From positions 18,288 through 82,287 of the forward strand of contig CAKUVM010000005.1 in the NCBI GenBank assembly GCA_934699135.1: a DNA stretch of 64,000 nucleotides, written 5' to 3'. The position numbers and the translations under genes were made by a program. Each line of letters begins with the position of its first letter. Within the stretch, counting starts at the first letter, position 1. This DNA comes from an uncultured Bacteroidales bacterium (GTDB taxonomy: Bacteria; Bacteroidota; Bacteroidia; Bacteroidales; Marinilabiliaceae). The notes beneath the pieces are model-generated. The model made no database searches. It was not told where the DNA came from and worked only from the letters and a program-made list of their open reading frames with translations. Positions 57,775 to 64,000 of this stretch are shown piece after piece.

Positions 57775-60237
57775 ATGTATGCCGATCTCATACTGCCACT
57801 TCCTCTCCAGAAGCTCTTCACCTACGAGGTGCCGCCATCTATGGCGCAACTCGTCAGGAGGGGGGGGCGCGCTCTCGTCCAGTTTGGCAAGAAGAAGTTC
57901 TATTCCGGCATCATTTTCGAGGTGCATGACCGCAAGCCGGACTATGAGACCAAACAACTGAGCGAGGTCGTAGACTCCGAGCCCATCGTCACCGAGGCGC
58001 AGCTCAAGCTTTGGCAGTGGATCTCAGACTATTACATCTGCACCCTCGGCGAGGTCATGAAAGCGGCCATGCCGCAAGGTCTCAAGCTCGAGAGCGAGAG
58101 CCGCCTTATGTACAACGCCATGTTCGAGGGCGAGGATGGCCTAACGCCCCGCCAGTCCGAGGTCTTGGCCTTTGTCCGCGAGAAAAAGGCCTGCGCCATA
58201 AGCGATGTGGCCGCGAGCCTTGGAGGGGCGAGCCCAATGGCCCATATCCGTGCGCTGCTCGATGTCGAGGCCATATACATCAGTGAGGAGCTGCGCGACG
58301 CGTACAAGCCCAAGACAGTCACGTCCTTCAGCCTGTCTCCGGCACTGTGCGCCGAAGAGGGGCTTGAGGCCGCGCTAGATGACTTGGAGCGGCGCGCCCC
58401 GAGGCAGATGGAGGCGCTTATGGCTTTCATGCAGGCGGCCGGGGGCCTAGGGCAGGCCACGGCGGGGCGGTGGCTCACGCGCGAGCAGATAGACTCCGAC
58501 AAGAGGCTGTCGCCGTCGGCGCTTATGGAGCTGGTGAAGAAAGGCGTCTTGGTGACTGAGAAAAAAGCCGTCTCGCGCCTCGCCCCACAGTCCGATGGGC
58601 AAGCCCCGCTCAACGAACTCTCCGAGGCGCAGCGACGCGCCATGGAGCAGGTCATAGAGGTGACGGACACGCGGCGGCCCGCGCTCCTCTACGGTGTCAC
58701 GGGAAGCGGCAAGACGGAGATATATATCCACCTCATCCGCCAGGCTCTAGACCAGGGGCGCAACGTCCTCTACCTCTTGCCGGAGATCGCGCTCACCACC
58801 CAGATAACGCAACGCCTGCAACGACATTTCGGCAGCCTGATGGCCGTCTACCACAGCAAGTTCTCCGACGCGGAGCGCGTCGAGGTGTGGAAAAAGATGC
58901 TCAGCCCCTGCCCGCCAAGGCTCATATTGGGCGTCAGGTCGTCCGTCTTGTTGCCGCTGACCAATTTGGGTCTCATCATTGTGGATGAGGAGCATGAGGG
59001 CAGTTTTAAGCAATATGACCCCGCCCCGCGCTACAATGCCCGCGACATGGCCGTGGTCATGGGGCTGGGGCAAGAGCTGCCGTGCCGCGTTGTCTTGGGC
59101 AGCGCCACGCCGAGCCTCGAGAGCTGGGACAACGCTCAGAAGGGCAAATATGGCCTCGTGAGGCTCGAGTGCCGCCATGCGGGGCAAGAGTTGCCAACGG
59201 TCGAGGCCATCGACATGGCCGACGCCCGCAGGCGCAAGGCCGTAAATGGCATCTTCTCGTTCCGGCTCCGCGAGGCCATAGGCCAGGCTCTGGGCGGCGG
59301 CGAGCAGGTCATCCTTTTTCAAAATAGGCGCGGCTTCTCGCCCGTGGTGGAGTGCAGGCAGTGCGCCCACGTGCCCAAGTGCGCGCATTGCGATGTGAGC
59401 CTCACATTCCACAAGTCGTCGGGGCAGCTCGTCTGCCACTATTGCGGATACTCCATACCCATGCCCACCACGTGTCCCGCCTGCGGCAACCCGTCTCTCG
59501 CCCCGCAGGGCTTCGGCACGGAGAAAATTGAGGAGGAGTGCCGAGAGTTATTTCCGCAAGCGCGCGTGGCGCGCATGGATCTTGACACGGCTCGCAGCCG
59601 GCGCGCCTTTGAGGAGATAATATCGCAGTTCGCCATGCGGAAATTCGACATCCTCATAGGCACCCAGATGGTCACCAAGGGCCTCGACTTCGAGGGCGTG
59701 TCCACCGTTGGCGTCATGAACGCCGACGCTCTTGTCAGCATGCCCGATTTCCGTGCCGATGAGCGCGCCTATCAGCTCATGGCGCAGGTGAGCGGCAGGG
59801 CTGGGCGAAAAGGCGCGCGCGGCAAGGTCTTCATTCAGGCGGCCAAGCCCCGGCACCCGGTCATATCATGTGTCGTGGCCAACGACTATGAGGGCAACGC
59901 CAGGCGCATACTTGCAGAACGTGAGGCATATCACTTCCCGCCTTTCGGGCGCATTGTCTCGCTCACGGTCAAGCACCGCGACGCGCAGACGGCTCTAGAC
60001 GCCGCCCGCGGGCTGGCCCTCGCCCTCCAGTCCAGGCTAGGGGTCATGGTCAGCGGGCCCATCGCGCCCGTGGTGGCGAGGGTGTCTAACCTGTATATGC
60101 AGGAGATTGTCGTCAAAGTGCCGAAAACGGCCTCCCCTGCCAAAGTCAAAGCCATCATGATGGCCGACGTAAACGCCATGTTGGCCGACCTTAGGTTCCG
60201 ATCTGCCGTGGTGAGGATTGACGTAGACCCCTATTAG
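57775..60237 (+). CDS. priA: Primosomal protein N' (replication restart helicase PriA)
   Basis: An 820-residue DEXH helicase that reloads the replisome at stalled forks. The N-terminal DNA-binding domain starts YADLILPLPLQKLFTYEVP. Walker A is YGVTGSGKTEIY (Y306-T314 region) and the DEEH box is LIIVDEEHEGSFKQYDPAPRY. Eight cysteines in paired CxxC groups bind zinc: CRQCAHVPKCAHC and CHYCGYSIPMPTTCPAC. The C-terminus has IGTQMVTKGLDFEGV and the typical SGPIAP segment. The ATG at 57775 fits the family start; an upstream in-frame extension to 57616 is not family-like. pdxB follows 33 nt later. Confidence 0.96.
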   Translation: MYADLILPLPLQKLFTYEVPPSMAQLVRRGGRALVQFGKKKFYSGIIFEVHDRKPDYETKQLSEVVDSEPIVTEAQLKLWQWISDYYICTLGEVMKAAMPQGLKLESESRLMYNAMFEGEDGLTPRQSEVLAFVREKKACAISDVAASLGGASPMAHIRALLDVEAIYISEELRDAYKPKTVTSFSLSPALCAEEGLEAALDDLERRAPRQMEALMAFMQAAGGLGQATAGRWLTREQIDSDKRLSPSALMELVKKGVLVTEKKAVSRLAPQSDGQAPLNELSEAQRRAMEQVIEVTDTRRPALLYGVTGSGKTEIYIHLIRQALDQGRNVLYLLPEIALTTQITQRLQRHFGSLMAVYHSKFSDAERVEVWKKMLSPCPPRLILGVRSSVLLPLTNLGLIIVDEEHEGSFKQYDPAPRYNARDMAVVMGLGQELPCRVVLGSATPSLESWDNAQKGKYGLVRLECRHAGQELPTVEAIDMADARRRKAVNGIFSFRLREAIGQALGGGEQVILFQNRRGFSPVVECRQCAHVPKCAHCDVSLTFHKSSGQLVCHYCGYSIPMPTTCPACGNPSLAPQGFGTEKIEEECRELFPQARVARMDLDTARSRRAFEEIISQFAMRKFDILIGTQMVTKGLDFEGVSTVGVMNADALVSMPDFRADERAYQLMAQVSGRAGRKGARGKVFIQAAKPRHPVISCVVANDYEGNARRILAEREAYHFPPFGRIVSLTVKHRDAQTALDAARGLALALQSRLGVMVSGPIAPVVARVSNLYMQEIVVKVPKTASPAKVKAIMMADVNAMLADLRFRSAVVRIDVDPY

Positions 60238-60270
60238 CGCATCTAGCACAACATTAATGAGACAGCAAAG

Positions 60271-61380
60271 ATGAAAATTGTTGCAGACGATAAGATTCCA
60301 TTTCTCCGCGGAGCCTTGGAGCCGTTAGCCTCCGTGGTCTATAAAGAGGGCAAGTCCATCTCTCATGCCGACGTGGCCGATGCCGATGCCATCCTGACCC
60401 GCACGCGCACGCGCTGCGACGCCTCTTTGCTCGATGGCACCAGTGTCCGCGCCATCTTCACGGCCACCATTGGCTATGACCACATCGACACGGTCTATTG
60501 CCGCGACCACGGCATCTATTGGGAAAACGCTCCCGCTTGCAACTCGCTCTCCGTTGAGCAATATGTGGCCTCGGCTTTGGCCTCTTTGCGGCTTCACCAC
60601 GGTGTTGCCATTCGGGGCAAGACCGTGGCAGTCATCGGTGTCGGGCACGTGGGCTCGCTCGTGGCTTCGCTCTGCGAGCGGCTGGGCATGAGGGTGTTGC
60701 GTGTAGACCCTCCCCGTGCCGAGAGTGAGGGAGCCGATGGTTTCACGGCCTATGACGAGGCTCTTCGGCAGGCAGACATTGTAACGTATCACGTGCCTCT
60801 CGTAGCCGGTGGCGCGTGGCCCACGCTCCATATGCTCAACAGCCGGGCCGTGGCTCTTATGAAACCTGGCGTCATTGTAATCAATAGTAGCCGTGGACCC
60901 GTCTGCGGCACTCGCACGCTTGTCAGTGGGCTTCGTAACCACCGCATAGGCCACGCCGTCATCGATGTGTGGGAGAATGAGCCGGATGTCTCGCGAGACC
61001 TGCTCTCCCTCGCCTCCATTGCCACGCCCCACATCGCCGGCTATAGCACCGATAGCAAACTTCGCGGCACGGCCATGGCCGTTGCCGCATTCTGCCGCCA
61101 TTTCGGCCTCTCGTCCGCCTGGCAGCCTCCCGTGCTGCCCGCCCCGCCGGCACCTGTCTTCAGCGCGGAAGGCTGTGCCGATGAAGAGGAGGCCGCCTGC
61201 AGAATGTTTCTCCACGTCTACGACATTGAGGCCGATTGCGCCGCTCTTCGGGCTCGGGCTGATGAGTTTGAGCGCCTTAGGGGAGACTATCACCTCCGGC
61301 GCGAGATAGGCTCTTTCTGCCTTGCGCCAGGCTCCCCGTTTGCCGACCATCTGGTTGGTTTCGGCATTCAAAAAGGGTAG
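60271..61380 (+). CDS. pdxB: Erythronate-4-phosphate dehydrogenase
   Basis: A 369-residue NAD-dependent dehydrogenase for the second step of deoxyxylulose-5-phosphate-dependent pyridoxal phosphate synthesis. The start KIVADDKIPFLRGALEPLASVVY and IGYDHIDTVYCRDHGIYWENAPACN are PdxB-specific; the Rossmann motif is VIGVGHVGSLVASL. The catalytic Arg, Glu and His are in INSSRGPV, DVWENEPD and TPHIAGYS. The C-terminal dimerisation domain is present. It is next to priA, with a shared terminator facing recQ. Confidence 0.95.
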   Translation: MKIVADDKIPFLRGALEPLASVVYKEGKSISHADVADADAILTRTRTRCDASLLDGTSVRAIFTATIGYDHIDTVYCRDHGIYWENAPACNSLSVEQYVASALASLRLHHGVAIRGKTVAVIGVGHVGSLVASLCERLGMRVLRVDPPRAESEGADGFTAYDEALRQADIVTYHVPLVAGGAWPTLHMLNSRAVALMKPGVIVINSSRGPVCGTRTLVSGLRNHRIGHAVIDVWENEPDVSRDLLSLASIATPHIAGYSTDSKLRGTAMAVAAFCRHFGLSSAWQPPVLPAPPAPVFSAEGCADEEEAACRMFLHVYDIEADCAALRARADEFERLRGDYHLRREIGSFCLAPGSPFADHLVGFGIQKG

Positions 61381-61500
61381 GGGCTGCCATCTCGTGCCGA
61401 GAAAGGATGCGAATTCGCCACGGTGCGCGGCGTCAGACTGATGGCGCTCGTCTTTGCGTCTGCTCCTAAGGCTGAAATGTGAAAAACGTGGCGTGACGGC

Positions 61501-61553
61501 AAAAAGAAAGACGCCAAGTTCCGCTCCCAATGGGGCGGCTCGGCGTCTTTTTC
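61501..61553. terminator. Bidirectional terminator between pdxB and recQ
   Basis: AAAGACGCC and GGCGTCTTT form the outer stem, with CCGC/GCGG-type pairing inside, and A and T runs on the two sides. Confidence 0.83.
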
Positions 61554-61597
61554 TGGTTGTCTAGTATGCTCTCGCCTGTCTGTGCCACGGCTTGGGG

Positions 61598-63772
61598 TCA
61601 GTTTCCCACCTCTGTCACAAATTTAATCCTCACGAGGCGTACCATCTCTTCGGGGTAGTCATCGCCAGACAGCTCTTCCATCGCCAGTTTCATTGAGTCG
61701 TCATCGGCCTCTTTGAAATAGGCAAAGACATCATCTATCTGGTCTCGGTCATATTGGTCGTTAAGGTAGTAATCCACATTCAGTTTGGTACCCGAATACA
61801 CAATGGCCTCCATCTCTTTTATCAGCTCTTCCATTGTCAGGCCCTTGCTATCGGCCAATATGTCCAGCGGCACTTTGCGGTCCACTCCTTGGATGATTCC
61901 CACTTTGTTCTTCGACTTGTTGGCCACCGTCTTGATCACGGTGTCCTGAGGCCGCTCAATGTCATTCTCTTCCACATATTTGGCAATGTACTCTACCATC
62001 TTTTTGCCAAACTTGTGAGCCTTGCCCTCCCCGACGCCGGGGATGTTCTTCAGTTCTTCCAGCGTCATTGGGTAATATGTGGCCATGCCGTCCAACGCTT
62101 GGTCAGAGAATATCACGTAGGGCGGGATCTTGTCTGCGTCCGCCAGCTTTTGTCTGATGTCTTTCAGCCCTTTCAACACGGTCTCGTCAAGGGCCGAAGT
62201 CCCGCCTTGCATTGCGGTCTCCACTTCGTCCGCCTCGCTGAAGTCGCGGTCCATGCAGAACATTATGACGCCTTTGGTCTTCTCCAGCTCGCCAGCCTTC
62301 TTCCCCAGGTGGAGAAGCCCGTAGTTCTCAATATCTTTGGCAATGTAGCCGGCCACAATTGACTGCCGCAGCACAGACATCCAATATTTCCTGTCGTGGT
62401 CGGCTCCGAGGCCAAACAGCTCATGCTTGGCGTGTCCCATAGCCTTTATCTGGTCCGTGGCGGTACCCATGATGAAATCAATCACATATTCGGGTTTGTA
62501 GCGGTTGTCGAATTCCCCAACCACGTCAACGAGCAACGTCACCGCCGCGCGGGCGTCAAACCGCTCCCGCGGAGTCACGCAGTTGTCGCAGCATCCGCAA
62601 TTTGCCTCTTTATACTCTTCTCCAAAATAATTCAGCAGGGTCTTTCTCCGGCATTCGCCGCTCTCCGCATACGCCATGGTCTCCGCAATCAGCTGTCGCC
62701 CCATCTCCTGCTCGGCCAAAGGCTTGCCTTGCATAAACTTTTCAAGTTTCTGGATGTCTTTGCGGCTGTAGAAAGTAATGCAGCGTCCTGCCCCGCCGTC
62801 GCGCCCGGCGCGCCCCGTCTCCTGGTAGTAGCCCTCAAGGCTCTTCGGAATGTCGTAGTGAAACACGTAGCGCACGTCCGGCTTGTCAATGCCCATCCCG
62901 AAAGCTATCGTGGCGCATACCACGTCAACCTTCTGCATCAAGAATTTGTCCTGATTCTCAGCTCTCGTGGCGGCGTCAAGGCCAGCATGATACGGCACGG
63001 CCTTTATCCCGTTGACGTTCAGGTTCTCGGCCATATCTTCCACCCCCTTACGGCTCATACAATACACTATTGCGCTCTTGCCAGGGTCGTTTTTCAAGAT
63101 GTGGATAATGTCTTTCATCGCGTTCACTTTGGGACGGACTTCGTAATACAGGTTCGGCCTGTTGAATGACGACTTGAACACCTTGGCGTTCGCCATGCCG
63201 AGGTTCTTTATGATGTCATGCTGAACCTTGGGCGGCGCGGCGGCGGTGAGGGCGATGAACGGCGCCAGGCCAATCTCCTCCGCTATCGGACGAATTCGCC
63301 GATACTCTGGGCGAAAGTCATGCCCCCATTCTGAAATACAGTGAGCCTCGTCAACTGCGTAAAACGAAATCTTGACCCTGCGCAAAAACTGTATGTTCTC
63401 TTCTTTCGTCAAAGACTCAGGCGCCACATACAGAAGCTTTGTCACGCCAGAGGTCACGTCGCGCTTCACCTCGTTTATGCTGGCGCGGCTCAATGAGGAG
63501 TTTAAAAAATGAGCCACGCCATTGTCAGTCGAATATCCGCGGATGGCGTCAACCTGATTCTTCATCAACGCTATGAGCGGCGAAATCACTATTGCGGTGC
63601 CTTCCAAAAGCAGTGCCGGCAACTGGTAGCAAAGCGACTTGCCGCCGCCCGTCGGCATCAGCACAAAGGTGTCGCGCCCCGACATTAAGTTCTCTATAAT
63701 GTCTTTCTGGTTCCCCTTGAACGTGTCAAAACCGAAAAACTTCTTCAATTGCTCTTTAAGGTCTGTAGCCAT
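61598..63772 (-). CDS. recQ: ATP-dependent DNA helicase RecQ
   Basis: A 724-residue 3'-5' helicase in recombination and replication repair. Walker A is MPTGGGKSLCYQLPAL (K45), the DEAH box is YAVDEAHCISEWGHDFRPEYRRI, and the motif VI region is YYQETGRAGRDGGAG. The RQC zinc site is CRRKTLLNYFGEEY...CGCCDNC, followed by the winged-helix and an HRDC-like domain (PPYVIFSDQALDGMATYYP). The C-terminal ~120 residues beyond the HRDC are an extension common in Bacteroidetes RecQ. The ATG at 63772 is used; an in-frame TTG lies three codons upstream. Confidence 0.96.
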   Translation of the reverse strand: MATDLKEQLKKFFGFDTFKGNQKDIIENLMSGRDTFVLMPTGGGKSLCYQLPALLLEGTAIVISPLIALMKNQVDAIRGYSTDNGVAHFLNSSLSRASINEVKRDVTSGVTKLLYVAPESLTKEENIQFLRRVKISFYAVDEAHCISEWGHDFRPEYRRIRPIAEEIGLAPFIALTAAAPPKVQHDIIKNLGMANAKVFKSSFNRPNLYYEVRPKVNAMKDIIHILKNDPGKSAIVYCMSRKGVEDMAENLNVNGIKAVPYHAGLDAATRAENQDKFLMQKVDVVCATIAFGMGIDKPDVRYVFHYDIPKSLEGYYQETGRAGRDGGAGRCITFYSRKDIQKLEKFMQGKPLAEQEMGRQLIAETMAYAESGECRRKTLLNYFGEEYKEANCGCCDNCVTPRERFDARAAVTLLVDVVGEFDNRYKPEYVIDFIMGTATDQIKAMGHAKHELFGLGADHDRKYWMSVLRQSIVAGYIAKDIENYGLLHLGKKAGELEKTKGVIMFCMDRDFSEADEVETAMQGGTSALDETVLKGLKDIRQKLADADKIPPYVIFSDQALDGMATYYPMTLEELKNIPGVGEGKAHKFGKKMVEYIAKYVEENDIERPQDTVIKTVANKSKNKVGIIQGVDRKVPLDILADSKGLTMEELIKEMEAIVYSGTKLNVDYYLNDQYDRDQIDDVFAYFKEADDDSMKLAMEELSGDDYPEEMVRLVRIKFVTEVGN

Positions 63773-63948
63773 CTCCGTCAACTTTCTTGTCTAAGATAAT
63801 AATAATTTCCGTCCCAGCCAACTTCCTGCCGTGTTCCCTCTTTTTCATCGCTCTTGCGATCTCTTTTGCTGCTTTGAGGAGTACTATTTTCTTAAAATAT
63901 TTTCCTTAACAAACTTTAACACCCGCCCCAACCCACTGAACCACACCG

Positions 63949-64000
<52 letters not shown>

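Noticed and set aside
60325..61530. A 401-codon open frame antisense to pdxB
   Set aside because: It covers pdxB almost completely and crosses the terminator; no family features.

Overview
The window looks like chromosomal DNA of a member of the order Bacteroidales (phylum Bacteroidota). The evidence is an adjacent SusC/SusD pair, lipoproteins with acidic residues right after the lipid-anchor cysteine, BspA-type leucine-rich repeat proteins, C-terminal type IX secretion sorting tails, a DUF4154/YfiR-like protein, and repeated TAnnTTTG elements (the Bacteroidetes -7 box) a short distance before genes with no clear Shine-Dalgarno sequence. Genes are GC-rich and intergenic stretches AT-rich, which fits a higher-GC gut lineage such as Muribaculaceae or Rikenellaceae; the sequence alone does not settle the family. 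The left edge cuts a dgt gene. The right edge runs into a poly-C tract that looks like an assembly end.

Layout: 1-5006 (minus) holds asnS, a Nudix hydrolase, an inositol-monophosphatase-family enzyme, a GT2 glycosyltransferase and dgt, the last three coupled by ATGA overlaps. 5280-7210 has a lipoprotein and a HAD hydrolase, convergent on a shared terminator. 7614-14462 is a glycan-uptake locus: SusC, SusD, an intercistronic hairpin with a T-run, and a lipoprotein with two homologous modules. 14633-23321 is a proteostasis block: tRNA-Leu, tig, clpP, clpX, lon, rsfS, ftsH. 23438-29286 holds a GH35 beta-galactosidase, an EcsC-like protein, a small LRR protein with a sorting tail, and a GH43 lipoprotein. 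29518-34554 (minus) is a large LRR protein, rimM, prfB (with an intact +1 programmed frameshift site) and lptB.

34882-36696 carries a YfiR-like protein, udk and a Nim-like flavoprotein. 36697-37214 has no conventional gene but holds a good promoter, a 37-codon membrane-peptide ORF and a chain of hairpins ending in a terminator; it is the best candidate here for something undescribed. 37215-45787 (mostly minus) holds queA, ruvC, a DUF4286 protein, serS, rpmA, rplU, a bifunctional-nuclease-family protein (plus strand), a small membrane protein, lpxH and two lipoproteins, one with a clear and one with a tentative thioredoxin-like domain, neither with a CxxC. argH, argE and argB (45784-49015) form an arginine cluster. 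49103-52988 has a divergent DUF2167 membrane protein and an M16 peptidase. 53065-57616 (minus) is a TonB-dependent receptor followed by two secreted proteins that share a short N-terminal module. priA and pdxB (plus) and recQ (minus) end the window.

Functionally, most of the window is housekeeping: translation (asnS, serS, prfB, rimM, rpmA, rplU, queA, rsfS), protein quality control, DNA repair and replication restart (ruvC, recQ, priA), lipid A and LPS transport (lpxH, lptB), and arginine and vitamin B6 synthesis. Between these lie envelope loci for polysaccharide capture (SusCD with a binding lipoprotein, GH35, GH43), surface adhesion or display (LRR and sorting-tail proteins), and TonB-dependent import.
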